Shown piece by piece: positions 17,214-26,661 of a stretch of DNA of 64,000 nucleotides. A model generated the notes under the pieces. That model had not been told where the DNA came from, ran no database searches, and saw nothing but the letters and a program-made list of their open reading frames with translations. The stretch comes from JACCXE01 sp963718605 (GTDB taxonomy: Bacteria; Actinomycetota; Acidimicrobiia; Acidimicrobiales; JACCXE01). Made by a program: the position numbers and the translations under genes. The first letter of the stretch is position 1, and each line of letters begins with the position of its first letter. The stretch is taken from the NCBI GenBank assembly GCA_963718605.1, contig OY970363.1:3162001-3226000 (forward strand). The letters are read 5' to 3'.

Positions 17214-17219
17214 TACGCT
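17214..17219 (+). promoter_or_regulatory. -10 box (TACGCT) of the GH5 gene
   Basis: The box ends 7 nt before a TTG start, with no Shine-Dalgarno. This spacing supports the TTG as the true start. Confidence 0.45.
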
Positions 17220-17226
17220 CCGGTCG

Positions 17227-18444
17227 TTGAATCGACGCATCGCAGCGGCCGTTGCTTTGGTGGTCGCCGTGGTCGGGACCTTGGTGGCCTTGGCCGTCAC
17301 TGCCCCGAATCCGGCGGCGCAGACATCCAATTCGGCCACGCCGGCTGAGGGACAGGTCGGATTGGAGGCGGTGCCCACCAGCACGACCGTTCCGCCGGTG
17401 GTCAGCGTCACCACGGCGCCGCGTTCGCATCGGTCCTTCGTCGCTGACGGCCGATTCCACGTGCGCGGCCGCGACGTGGTCAGTCCCGCCGGATCCGTCG
17501 TCACGCTGCGCGGTGTGAGCAAGAGCGGGCTCGAGTACTCGGTCGACGGTTACGACAACTCGAAGGGCACCTTCGAGCGAATGCGCAGTTGGGGCGCCAA
17601 CGTGGTGCGGGTCGCGTTGTCCGACCGGTTTGCCCTCCCCGAGATGTGCAACTTCGACGAGTCGTATTTGTCGACGATCGACGACATCGTGTCCTACGGC
17701 GAGCAACTCAGGATGTTGATCGTGCTCGACGATCACTTCGCCACGCGCGGCCTGTCCTGTGGTCGAGGCGCGTGGAGCGCGAACCAAAAGGCGCCGGACG
17801 AATACAACCTCGCGTTCGTCAAGATGCTCGGCCTTCGCTACAAGGACCGGCCCTACGTCGCGATCGACTTGTACAACGAACCGCACGACATCTCCTGGGA
17901 GACGTGGCAGCACGGCGGTAGCGTTGACGGCGCGTACACCGCGGTTGGGATGCAGGATCTACTCGACGCTGTACGCGGCACGGGGTTCAACGGTCTGGTG
18001 TTTGCGACCGGTCCGCAGTGGGGCAACGACCTGCGTTCGATTGCGACCGACCCGTTGGCCAATGACGCGGACGTCGTCTATGCCGCGCACGCGTATCCGT
18101 ACACGTGTGGCACGACCACCATTCCGCCGAGCGAGCCCTACGAGTGTGATGGGCGCCAGTACCCGCGCTTTCTCGACAACCAGGTGGCGCCGGCCCTCGC
18201 CAAACGCGCCGTGATGCTCACCGAGTTCGGCACGCAGCGCGCCATCGACGGCGAGATGCGCGCGCCGATTCAGTGGGCGGAGGATCACCACATCGGCTGG
18301 ATCGCGTGGTTGTGGTGCAGCGGGAAGACGAGCGACTACTGCCTGCTCACACCCGACGGCAGCAACACGCCGTCCGTGACCGGCAAGCCGGTGCAGGACT
18401 TCCTGTTCAAGGCCAACGGCTGGAAGACACTCAACGGCCGCTAG
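17227..18444 (+). CDS. Secreted glycoside hydrolase family 5 (cellulase-like)
   Basis: The protein has 405 residues. A signal peptide and a Ser/Thr linker (about 1-70) precede a TIM-barrel domain. GH5 signatures are present: the early strand VVTLRGVSKSGLEYS, the acid/base glutamate in DLYNEPHDISWETW, the histidine-bearing strand YAAHAYPYTCG, and the nucleophile glutamate in VMLTEFGTQRA. It probably cleaves a beta-glucan or a similar polysaccharide outside the cell. The substrate is not certain and no carbohydrate-binding module is attached. It starts with TTG, supported by the promoter spacing. Confidence 0.88.
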   Translation: MNRRIAAAVALVVAVVGTLVALAVTAPNPAAQTSNSATPAEGQVGLEAVPTSTTVPPVVSVTTAPRSHRSFVADGRFHVRGRDVVSPAGSVVTLRGVSKSGLEYSVDGYDNSKGTFERMRSWGANVVRVALSDRFALPEMCNFDESYLSTIDDIVSYGEQLRMLIVLDDHFATRGLSCGRGAWSANQKAPDEYNLAFVKMLGLRYKDRPYVAIDLYNEPHDISWETWQHGGSVDGAYTAVGMQDLLDAVRGTGFNGLVFATGPQWGNDLRSIATDPLANDADVVYAAHAYPYTCGTTTIPPSEPYECDGRQYPRFLDNQVAPALAKRAVMLTEFGTQRAIDGEMRAPIQWAEDHHIGWIAWLWCSGKTSDYCLLTPDGSNTPSVTGKPVQDFLFKANGWKTLNGR

Positions 18445-18455
18445 ACGCCCGGTCG

Positions 18456-18461
18456 TACTAT
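18456..18461 (+). promoter_or_regulatory. -10 box (TACTAT) of the hydrolase-cyclase gene
   Basis: TACTAT ends 5 nt before the ATG and only 11 nt after the GH5 stop. No Shine-Dalgarno is visible. Confidence 0.45.
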
Positions 18462-18466
18462 CGGGC

Positions 18467-19804
18467 ATGGACCCGCCGCAGACGCACTACGCCAAGGGGC
18501 CCGACTCCCGGATCGCCTATCAGGTCTTTGGCGACGGCGAACTGCCGATAGTGCTCGTCCCGCCAGTGATCAACCACATCGACCTGGACTGGGAAGAGCC
18601 GTCCATCGCCCGGTTCATGGAACGAATCGGCACGTTCGGCCGCGTGATCAACTTCGACAAACGCGGCCAGGGTCTGTCCGACCGCCTTGTCGGCGTCCCG
18701 ACGCTGGAAGAACGCGTCGACGACATTCAGATCGTGATGGACGCAGTGGGCGTCGAGAGCGCGGCGCTCTGGGGAGCATCAGAAGGCGGGCTCATGTCGA
18801 TCATGTTTGCCGCCACGCATCCAGAGCGTGTCAGTCACGTGTGTCTCTTCGGGGCTTCCCCGCGCTTCGCCTGGGCGGAGGACTTTCCGTGGGGGGTCGT
18901 GCCCGAAGAGGTCGACCCGATTCTCGAGGCATGGGCGGACCTGTGGGGTGCGGAGGATTCGCCGACGGCCGCGTTCTTTGCCGCGAGTCGCGTGAACGAT
19001 GCGACGTTCCTGAAATGGTTGCATCGGTTCGAACGCGCGTCGTGCTCACCGACCACCTTCCTCGAGACGATGCGGCTCAACCTCGCGTATGACGTTCGTC
19101 CGCTAGTGGCGTCGGTGCAGGCTCCGACCCTGGTGATGCATCGAGTTGGCGATCCGCTAATACCTGTCGCGGCAAGCCGCTGGCTCGCTGAGCATCTGCC
19201 GAACGCTCGCTACGTCGAACTCGAGGGCGTCGATCACGCGCCGCACTTCGGACCAGACCTCGATCTGATCCTCGCCGAGACGGAGGAATTCATGACCGGT
19301 GAGGTGCACTCGGTCGAGCCGGATCGGGTCTTGGCGACGGTGCTGTTCACCGACATCGTGGGATCCACCGAACGCGCCGTAGCGATGGGCGACAAGTCGT
19401 GGCGAGGTCTGCTCGATCGGTTCGACGGGATCGCGGGCCGGTCCGTCGCCCGCCATCACGGCCGCGTCGTCAACCACACCGGTGACGGCCATCTGGCCAC
19501 GTTCGACGGACCCGCGCGTGCTATCCGTTGTGCGCAGGAGGTGACCCGTGAATCACGCGACCTGGGCATCGAGGTGCGCGCGGGGCTGCACACCGGCGAG
19601 GTCGAGCTGCGGGCCGACAACCTCAGCGGCATCGCCGTGCACTTGGCCGCGCGCGTGGCCGCGAAAGCGATGGGCGGTCAAGTGCTCGTGTCGCGCACGG
19701 TCACGGATCTCGTGGCTGGGTCAGGCTTGTCTTTCGTGGACGCCGGCAGCCACGTGCTCAAGGGCGTGCCGGGCGAGTGGCAGCTGTTCGCCGTTTCCGT
19801 GTAA
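18467..19804 (+). CDS. Alpha/beta hydrolase fused to class III adenylate/guanylate cyclase
   Basis: The protein has 445 residues. Residues 1-275 form an alpha/beta hydrolase with the nucleophile elbow GASEGG and a late His in VDHAPHFGPDL. Residues 285-445 are a class III cyclase catalytic domain, with metal aspartates in VLFTDIVGST and NHTGDGHLATFDG. The layout is that of M. tuberculosis Rv1900c (LipJ). It is expected to make cAMP, perhaps in response to an ester-like ligand bound by the hydrolase domain; that link is inference. It ends just before the convergent tRNA-Val gene. Confidence 0.9.
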   Translation: MDPPQTHYAKGPDSRIAYQVFGDGELPIVLVPPVINHIDLDWEEPSIARFMERIGTFGRVINFDKRGQGLSDRLVGVPTLEERVDDIQIVMDAVGVESAALWGASEGGLMSIMFAATHPERVSHVCLFGASPRFAWAEDFPWGVVPEEVDPILEAWADLWGAEDSPTAAFFAASRVNDATFLKWLHRFERASCSPTTFLETMRLNLAYDVRPLVASVQAPTLVMHRVGDPLIPVAASRWLAEHLPNARYVELEGVDHAPHFGPDLDLILAETEEFMTGEVHSVEPDRVLATVLFTDIVGSTERAVAMGDKSWRGLLDRFDGIAGRSVARHHGRVVNHTGDGHLATFDGPARAIRCAQEVTRESRDLGIEVRAGLHTGEVELRADNLSGIAVHLAARVAAKAMGGQVLVSRTVTDLVAGSGLSFVDAGSHVLKGVPGEWQLFAVSV

Positions 19805-19805
19805 T

Positions 19806-19882
19806 TGGTGGGCGTAACAGGACTCGAACCTGTGACCTCAGCCGTGTGAAGGCTGCGCGCTAACCAGCTGTGCCATACGCCC
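19806..19882 (-). tRNA. tRNA-Val (anticodon CAC), 3' CCA encoded
   Basis: The minus strand folds as a full cloverleaf. The 7-bp acceptor stem GGGCGTA/TACGCCC is followed by A73 and an encoded CCA. The anticodon stem CAGCC/GGCTG holds the loop TTCACAC, giving anticodon CAC for GTG codons. The T-loop GTTCGAGTC is standard. No intron or defect is seen. Confidence 0.95.
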
Positions 19883-19897
19883 TTGCGGGCTGCGACG

Positions 19898-22800
19898 TTA
19901 CTCCGAGTCGGACGCGACAGCCGAAGCGGCGCGCAGCTTCGCCGCGGTCTCGGCGAGATCCCTGGCCCGATCGAAATCGCCGCGGGCCTCGGCGACGAGC
20001 GCGCGTTCCCTATACACGTCGCCCAAGCGAGGGCCGCGGCTGATCTTGGGCGACAGCTTTTCGGCCGCGTCGAGCAACTCGTCGGCGTCGTCGAGCCGGC
20101 CTTCTTCGCGCGCAAGGGCGGCGAGGCTCCACGTGGGCCACCACAACAAGTTGCGCCAGCCCGACTCGCGCGCCAAGGCGAGGCTCTCATCCAGCGTGGT
20201 GTGGGCGGTGGCGCGGTCGCCGACGCGGCGGGCCAGTTCGCCGCGGCTGTGCAGCACCGACGACAGCTGCATCGGGTCAGCCACGACACGCGCCCGCGCC
20301 AGCGCGTCATCGAGCGTGACGGTCGCCGGCTCGTAGTCACTGGCTTCGAGGGCGGACCAGCCCGACAGGTTCAACGCGCGCACCAGCGCGGGTTCGTCGG
20401 CGGTGTCGCGCCACGCGTCAGCGGCTTGATCGAAGTGGCGCCGCGCCGCCGGTGCGTCGCTATGGGCCAGCGCCATCTCGCCGAGCGTCGTGTGCAGCCA
20501 CGCGACCGCGTTCGGCGTACCCAAGCGCTGCCAGAGTGCGAGCGCTTCCTCTAGGCGAGCCGTGGCCAGCGACTCGTCGCCGTCCGCGGTGGCGAGCCCG
20601 GCCAGAACGGTGAGGTGTTCGGCGACCATGCGGCTGTCACCGAGATCACGGGCGAGTGAGTGACCTTCGTCCGCCAGCGCGTGCGCGGCCACACGATTGC
20701 CATCCTCGAAGGCGACGCGTGACAACAAGTGGGTGAGCGTGGCGACCACGCGTTTGTCGCCTTCGAGGCGGGCCAACTCCAGCGCTTCTTCGTACAGGCC
20801 GCCCGCGGTTTCTTGATCGCCCTGTTGGGCCGCGAGGTGGCCGAGGTTGCGCAGTGCGATGGCGCGATGGCGGTCGTCGTCGCGCGCCGTCGGCGGTGTC
20901 CAGCGCCTCGCGCAATTGGGCGCGCGCCTCGTCGTACGCAAAGCGGTTGCGGGCGAGCGTGCCGAGGTGGTTGAGGGTGCGCGCCGTGCCCGCGGGGTCG
21001 TTGAGGTTGCGCCAACGCACCAAGGCCGAGTTCAGGAACTGTTCGGCTTTTTCGTTGTCGCCCTGCTCAGTGGCGAGCGCGCCGGCGGCATCAAGAGCGC
21101 GGGCAATGAGCGACGCGTCGACGCCGTCGGTGTCGTCAAGGCCTTGCTCGATCCAGCGACGACCACCGTCCCAGTCGCCGCGCACCAACCAGTACCGCCA
21201 CAACGCGACGGCCGGTTCGAGCGCGGCGGCGCCGAGCCAGTTCAGCGCGGCGCGCAGATTCGCTTCTTCGGCCGCGAGACGGGCGAGCCACTCGGACTGC
21301 ATGGGCCCGGTGAGTTCCGGTTCGGCCGCGAGCGCCAGCGCCCGGAAGAACGTGGCGTGACGGTCGCGCATGAGTGGCACTTCGTCGTTGTCCTTCAGGC
21401 GTTCCAACGCGTACTGCTTGATCGTGGCGAGCATGCGGTAGCGCGACGCGCCGTCCTGCTCGTCGACGATCACAAGGCTGCGGGCCACAAGCCGCCCCAG
21501 TGTGTCGACCACTTCGTCGGGCGACAGCGCGCCGCACGCGCACACCGCGACCGCGGCGTCGAGGTTCCAGCCGCCCGAGAATGCGGCGAGGCGAGCGAAC
21601 AAGGTCTTCTCGGTTTCGTCGAGGAGGCCGTAACTCCAGTCGACCGTGGCACGGAGGGTTTGTTGACGGGCCATCGCCGCGCGTGAGCCGCCGGTGAGCA
21701 GGCGGAACTGGTCGTCGAGGCGCGCCGCTATCTCTTCGACGCTCAACGCGGCCACCCGTCCGGCCGCGAGTTCGATCGCGAGCGGGATGCCGTCAAGGCG
21801 GCGACAGATTTGGCGAACCACGGCGACGTTCGCGTCCGTGAGCGCGAACCCGGCGCGTCGCTCGGCCGCCCGATCCGCGAACAGCTGCAGGCCTTCGGCG
21901 TCGTTCATCGACCCGAGGGCCAGCACGCTCTCGCCGGGAATGCCCAATGCCTCTTGCGAAGTGGCCAGCACCACGAGTTGGGGACAGTGCGTCAAAAGCT
22001 CGGCGGCCAGCGACGCGACGGCGTCAACGAGGTGCTCGCAGTTGTCGAGCACCAACAACAGATGACGGCTGCCGAGTGCGGTGGCGAGGGATGTGGCGGG
22101 AGTGCGGCCGAGGTCGTCGCGCAGACCCAACGAACTCGCGATCGCGCCGCCGACTTGGGCCGGGTCGCTGACACCCCCGAGTTCGACAAGCCACGCGCCG
22201 TGCGGGAACCCGTCCACCACATCCGAGGCGACCTGCAACGCCAGCCGCGTCTTGCCCGAGCCACCGGTGCCGGTGAGCGTCACCAATGTGGCGCCGTGCC
22301 GAATCCGTTCGGCCGCCTCGGCGCGCTCGGGATCGCGGCCGATGAACGACGTAATCGGCTTGGGGAGGTTGCCGGGGACCGCGTCCGCGCGCACGCCGGG
22401 AAACTGTGAGCGCAGCCCGTCACGGCCAAGTTGGAATAGGTGCGTCGGCGAGGGGAGATCTTTGAGGCGGTGCCGGCCGAGGTCGGTGAGCGTGGCGCCT
22501 TCGGGCGCTCCGCCGGCGAAGTGCAGGGCCGACGCCGAGCACAGCACCTGCCCACCGTGACCCGCCGCGCAGATGCGCGCCGCTTCGTGCACCGCGAGTC
22601 CGACGTAGTCGCCGCTTCGCACAACTGCCTCGCCGGTGTGCAAGCCCATACGCACCCGCAGCGGCGGGTCGGGCCAGTCGTGATTCGACACCGCGGCCTG
22701 GGCTTCGATCGCACCCGCGAGCGCGCTGGCCGCGTCGTCGAACGCGACGAATACGGCGTCGCCGCTTGTACGTACCTGGTAGCCGCCGTTGCGCGCGAGC

Positions 22801-22946
22801 GGCTCTTGCAACAGGTCGTAGTGCGTCATCAGCAAGTCGGGCCAGGCGTCGCCGTGCTGCTGCACGAGGTGCGTCGAGCCTTCGATGTCGGTGAACAGGA
22901 AGGTCACGACACCTTCGGGCAATCGGGAGGCGGTCGCGTCGGTCAT
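19898..22946 (-). pseudogene. Class III cyclase - STAND-type ATPase - TPR regulator, with one frameshift
   Basis: Read through one shift, the product is about 1015 residues. The cyclase domain (about 10-185: TFLFTDIEGSTHLVQQHGDA, TSGDAVFVAFDDA) precedes an NB-ARC/STAND-like ATPase (Walker A LTGTGGSGKTRLALQVA, Walker B LLLVLDNCEHLVDAVA) and a long TPR region. The first frame runs from ATG 22946 and loses TPR character at about 20,885; the second frame resumes it (ALRNLGHLAAQQGD) and continues to 19898. The shift falls in a GCGCGCGACGACGAC run and fits one extra base. It may be a sequence error or a real loss of the C-terminal third. No DNA-binding domain is present. Confidence 0.8.
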
Positions 22947-22959
22947 CGCCGGCGCCGGC

Positions 22960-23172
22960 CTATCGAGAGCTGCGAGCGAAGGTGGCCATGCTGTGCAACA
23001 CCAAGGCGAGGCCCCAGCCGAGGATCACCCATGCCGGCCAGAAGTAACCAAAGCCCGCAAGGGCCCATACGCCGATGAGAAAGCCGTTCACGACCACGTA
23101 TGTGCGTGCGTGCGCGACGAAGGCAACCCGGGCAATTCGTTCGAGTCGGTCCTCGCGTTCAGCCGGCAGCAC
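22960..23172 (-). CDS. Small 2TM-domain membrane protein
   Basis: The protein has 70 residues. A short charged N-terminus (LPAEREDRLERIARVAF) is followed by two membrane helices (about 27-43 and 46-62, with WPAWVILGWGLALVLHSM between and within). This matches the small 2TM-domain family, which is often found at the ends of sensor kinases and regulators. Its GTG start and 13-nt distance to the cyclase-ATPase gene suggest one transcript, so it could tether or modulate that regulator. That link is a guess. Confidence 0.65.
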   Translation of the reverse strand: MLPAEREDRLERIARVAFVAHARTYVVVNGFLIGVWALAGFGYFWPAWVILGWGLALVLHSMATFARSSR

Positions 23173-23247
23173 ACGGCCAGGTTACTGCCGGGTGACGGGC
23201 CTGTCCCCGGGTCGATAACGTTGTTCCCACACGAGAGGAGTTTTCAC

Positions 23248-24666
23248 ATGCAGGTTCGGGACAAGATTTATGTAGACGGGGCGTGGGTGCCGTCAACAGG
23301 AGCGGGCACGCTCGAGGTAATCAATTCGTCGACCGAAGAGGTCATGGGGACCATCCCCGAAGGCACCGCCGAGGACGTCGACAAGGCAGTAGCCGCGGCC
23401 AAGGCGGCATTCAAGTCGTGGTCGCAGACGCCGAAGGAAGAGCGCGGCAAGTACATCCAGCGCATCACCGAAGGCCTCGGCGCGCGGATGGCAGAAATCG
23501 CGCAGACCGTTGCCGGCGAAGTTGGCATGCCGCTCAACCTGTCGATGCTCATCCAGGCCGGCCTTCCCGCCGCGAACTGGGGCGCCATCGGCGGCCTGCT
23601 CGACACGTTCGAGTTCGAGACGCAGGTCGGCAGCTCGTTGATCGTGCGTGAGCCGGTCGGCGTTGTGGGCGCTATCACGCCGTGGAACTACCCGCTGCAC
23701 CAGATCACGCTCAAGGTCGCACCGGCGCTCGCCGCTGGCTGCACCGTGGTGTTGAAGCCGTCGGAAGTAGCGCCGCTCAACGCGTTCATCCTCGCTGAGA
23801 TCATCGACGAAGTCGGCCTGCCCGCCGGCGTGTTCAACCTTGTCACCGGTGTCGGCCCCGTCGTCGGCGAAGCCATCGCCGCGCACAAGGACGTCGACAT
23901 GATCTCCTTCACCGGGTCGACTCGCGCCGGCAAGCGCGTCGCCGAACTGGCGTCGCAGCGCGTCGCCCGCGTCGCCCTCGAACTCGGTGGCAAGTCCGCC
24001 AACATCATCCTGGACGACGCCGATCTCGCTACCGCGGTTGCGGACGGCGTGGGCAAAGCGTTCCTCAACTCCGGCCAGACCTGCTCGGCACTCACCCGCA
24101 TGCTGGTGCCGCGCGACAAGCTCGCCGAAGCCGAGCAGATCGCGGTCGCCACGGCTGAAGCGTTCACGCCCGGCGATCCGTTCGGCGGCGAAGCCAAGTT
24201 GGGCCCGCTCGTTTCGGCAGCGCAACGCGAACGCGTGCGTGCCTACATCCAGAAGGGTGTCGACGAGGGCGCCACGCTGCTTACCGGTGGCGCCGAGGCG
24301 CCCGAAGGCCTCGACAAGGGCTACTACGTCAAGCCGACCGTGTTCTCGAACGTCACGAACGACATGACGATCGCGCAGGAAGAGATCTTCGGCCCCGTGC
24401 TGTCGATCATCGCCTACGACACCGAAGACGAAGCGATCGAGATCGCCAACGACACCATCTACGGCCTCGCCGGCGGTGTGTGGTCGGGCGACCCCGAGCG
24501 GGCCAAGCGCGTCGCGCTGCAGATCCGCACCGGTCAGGTCGAGGTCAACGGCGGTTCGTTCAATCTCGCCGCGCCGTTCGGTGGCTACAAGCAGTCCGGT
24601 CTCGGCCGTGAAGCCGGCACGTTCGGCCTTGAAGAGTTTCTCGAGATCAAGAGCCTTCAGCTTTAG
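23248..24666 (+). CDS. NAD(P)-dependent aldehyde dehydrogenase
   Basis: The protein has 472 residues and the full ALDH layout. It has the cofactor-side motif AITPWNYPLHQITLKVAPAL, the Rossmann loop FTGSTRAGKRVAELA, the general-base glutamate in ALELGGKSANIILDD and the catalytic cysteine in NSGQTCSAL. The family oxidises aldehydes to acids in the cytoplasm. The specific aldehyde cannot be named. I chose the ATG with GAGAGGAG 7 nt upstream; longer frames run back through the divergent 2TM gene. A strong terminator follows, so it is probably monocistronic. Confidence 0.93.
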   Translation: MQVRDKIYVDGAWVPSTGAGTLEVINSSTEEVMGTIPEGTAEDVDKAVAAAKAAFKSWSQTPKEERGKYIQRITEGLGARMAEIAQTVAGEVGMPLNLSMLIQAGLPAANWGAIGGLLDTFEFETQVGSSLIVREPVGVVGAITPWNYPLHQITLKVAPALAAGCTVVLKPSEVAPLNAFILAEIIDEVGLPAGVFNLVTGVGPVVGEAIAAHKDVDMISFTGSTRAGKRVAELASQRVARVALELGGKSANIILDDADLATAVADGVGKAFLNSGQTCSALTRMLVPRDKLAEAEQIAVATAEAFTPGDPFGGEAKLGPLVSAAQRERVRAYIQKGVDEGATLLTGGAEAPEGLDKGYYVKPTVFSNVTNDMTIAQEEIFGPVLSIIAYDTEDEAIEIANDTIYGLAGGVWSGDPERAKRVALQIRTGQVEVNGGSFNLAAPFGGYKQSGLGREAGTFGLEEFLEIKSLQL

Positions 24667-24687
24667 TCACGCCGCTCTCGTGTAGAG

Positions 24688-24727
24688 AAGGCCGGGTCAC
24701 CCAAGGGGTGGCCCGGCCTTTTCTTTT
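24688..24727 (+). terminator. Intrinsic terminator of the aldehyde dehydrogenase gene
   Basis: AAGGCCGGGTCACC (24688-24701) pairs with GGTGGCCCGGCCTT (24707-24720) with one G-T pair around a 5-nt loop, followed by TTCTTTT. Confidence 0.85.
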
Positions 24728-24737
24728 GCCGTCTCGT

Positions 24738-24743
24738 TAGGCT
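24738..24743 (+). promoter_or_regulatory. -10 box (TAGGCT) of the M23 peptidase operon
   Basis: TAGGCT ends 8 nt before the GTG start and lies just after the previous terminator. There is no Shine-Dalgarno. Confidence 0.45.
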
Positions 24744-24751
24744 GTCCGGCC

Positions 24752-25711
24752 GTGGTTGCGAGGGGCGTTCGCCTTACCGCGGTTGTTGCGCTTGTCGCCG
24801 CTATTGCGGTCCTCGCGCCAGCAACACCCGCGCACGCCAAAGGGCCGACGGTCGAGCAGAAGATTGCCGCCGCGCAGAAGGCCGCGAACGCGTCCGCGGC
24901 CAAGCTGAACCAGGCGATCAACGAGTCGAACAAAGCGAAGGCAGACGTAGAGCGGTTCCGGGCGCAGTCCGCCTCAAACCGCGCCAAGCTCAACGCGTTG
25001 CAGACGAACCTGCGCGGCTACGCGATCAGCGAGTACCAATCGGGTGGGGGCGCGAGCTACGTATTCGTTGACGACCCCGCGACGCTCGCGCGGACGCACT
25101 ACCTGCAACGCACGGTCGCGCTCGGCTCGATCGACGAACTCGATGCGTATCGCGTGCTGCTCGAGGACGAGTCGATCACCCAGCGCGCCCTCGAGGCGCG
25201 TATGCGCGATCGCGAGAACGCGGTGGCGAAGCAGCGGGCGCAGCGCGCCGCGTTGATGGCGCAGTTGACGAGCCTCGGCAAAGCCATGAAGGCGCAAAAG
25301 AGCGGCCTGCGTGTATTGGCGAAGGGGCCGTGGGTGTGCCCGGTGCAAGGCCCACGGGCGTTCTCCAACGACTGGGGACAGCCTCGCTCGGGCGGTCGCC
25401 GGCACAAGGGCACCGACATCCTCTCGCCGTCCGGCACGCCCGTCGTCGCGCCGGTCGCGGGCTCCGTCGTCGACCACGACAGTGGGCTCGGCGGTAAGGG
25501 TTTCTTCTTGCACGGAGTGGACGGCAACACGTACTACGGCGCGCACTTGAGCCGCTTTGGTGCGACGGGTCGCGTGGCGCAAGGCCAGGTGGTCGGTTAC
25601 GTCGGCACCAGCGGCAACGCGCGTGGTGGGCCGGCTCATTTGCATTTCGAGATCCACCCGGGCAACGGTGCAGCCGTGAACCCCTACGGCACCCTCCGGA
25701 CTTACTGCTGA
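24752..25711 (+). CDS. Secreted M23-family murein hydrolase with N-terminal coiled coil
   Basis: The protein has 319 residues. A signal peptide ends near ATPAHA, followed by a long Ala/Lys/Gln-rich coiled coil (about 30-185). The C-terminal LytM domain (about 205-319) has the zinc motifs RRHKGTDIL (HxxxD) and AHLHFEIHPG (HxH), so all metal ligands are present. The plan is like EnvC/NlpD-type or RipA-type wall hydrolases that cut peptidoglycan cross-bridges at division. It starts with GTG. The next gene begins inside its stop codon, so a phosphotransferase is cotranscribed, an odd functional pairing. Confidence 0.88.
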   Translation: MVARGVRLTAVVALVAAIAVLAPATPAHAKGPTVEQKIAAAQKAANASAAKLNQAINESNKAKADVERFRAQSASNRAKLNALQTNLRGYAISEYQSGGGASYVFVDDPATLARTHYLQRTVALGSIDELDAYRVLLEDESITQRALEARMRDRENAVAKQRAQRAALMAQLTSLGKAMKAQKSGLRVLAKGPWVCPVQGPRAFSNDWGQPRSGGRRHKGTDILSPSGTPVVAPVAGSVVDHDSGLGGKGFFLHGVDGNTYYGAHLSRFGATGRVAQGQVVGYVGTSGNARGGPAHLHFEIHPGNGAAVNPYGTLRTYC

Positions 25712-26661
25712 GTACCGATTCGCTTACCGACGCTCTCGCAACCATTCTCGACGCCGAGGCGATCGACGGTCTGCGCCGTCTGTCTGGGGGAGCGAGCAGG
25801 GAGACTTGGTCGTTCGCGGCCGACGGCCGCGCCCTGATCTTGCGCAAGGACCCGCCCGGCGCCGTGGCCGGGGGACTCGCCCGCGAGGCCGAGTTGCTCC
25901 GCGCCGCGCGCACCGCGGGCGTGCCCGTCCCCGATGTGATTGCGAACGGCGACGGCAGCGACGGTGTTGGCGCGCCGTACATCGTGATGAACCACGTTGA
26001 CGGCGAGACGATCGCGCGCCGGATCTTGCGCGACGACGAGTTCGCGAACGCACGGCCGCTCATGGCGCGCCAGTGCGGTGAGATTCTCGCCGCGATCCAC
26101 TCGATCCCGACCGACGCAACGGCGGGATTGCCCGACGACGATCCGCTTGAAAAATACGCAGGCGTCTACAAGATGTTCGGCGAACCACATCCGACATTCG
26201 ACCTCGCCTTGAAATGGTTGCGCGAGCGGCGTCCGGCCACGACGCGACGAACGGTCGTCCACGGAGACTTTCGTAACGGGAACCTGATCGTGGGGCCTGA
26301 GGGTGTGCGCTCGGTGCTCGACTGGGAACTCGCCCACATCGGGGACCCAATAGAAGACCTGGGGTGGCTGTGCGCCAACGCGTGGCGGTTCGGCGGTGCG
26401 ATGCCCGTCGGCGGGTTCGGGACCTACGACGACCTGGTTGCGGGATACGAGGAGGCGTCGGGAGTCGTGGTCGACCGCGCCGCGCTGAACTGGTGGGAGG
26501 CGGCCGCGAACTTGTCCTGGGGTGTGATTTGCATCGCGCAAGCGGCGACGCACCGCAGCGGCGCCGTGCGGTCGGTGGAACTCGCGGCGATAGGTCGGCG
26601 CGTCTGTGAAACGGAGTGGGACTTGCTGGGCAACTTCGACGCGGCGGGCTGGCCGTCATGA
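25708..26661 (+). CDS. Phosphotransferase (APH-like kinase family), probable CTG start
   Basis: The protein has 317 residues from the proposed start. The APH/choline-kinase fold is clear: nucleotide loop RRLSGGASRETWSF, the ALILRKD lysine strand, the catalytic VVHGDFRNGNLIV and the metal motif VLDWELAHIGDP. The first loop lies upstream of the earliest ATG/GTG/TTG (a TTG at 25840), so a start there would remove it. In frame, a CTG at 25708 overlaps the previous stop as CTGA, just like the ATGA couplings nearby. Paired with the DUF6285 gene it resembles kinases linked to acyl-CoA metabolism. Its substrate is unknown; antibiotic resistance is not implied. Confidence 0.78.
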   Translation: MSTDSLTDALATILDAEAIDGLRRLSGGASRETWSFAADGRALILRKDPPGAVAGGLAREAELLRAARTAGVPVPDVIANGDGSDGVGAPYIVMNHVDGETIARRILRDDEFANARPLMARQCGEILAAIHSIPTDATAGLPDDDPLEKYAGVYKMFGEPHPTFDLALKWLRERRPATTRRTVVHGDFRNGNLIVGPEGVRSVLDWELAHIGDPIEDLGWLCANAWRFGGAMPVGGFGTYDDLVAGYEEASGVVVDRAALNWWEAAANLSWGVICIAQAATHRSGAVRSVELAAIGRRVCETEWDLLGNFDAAGWPS

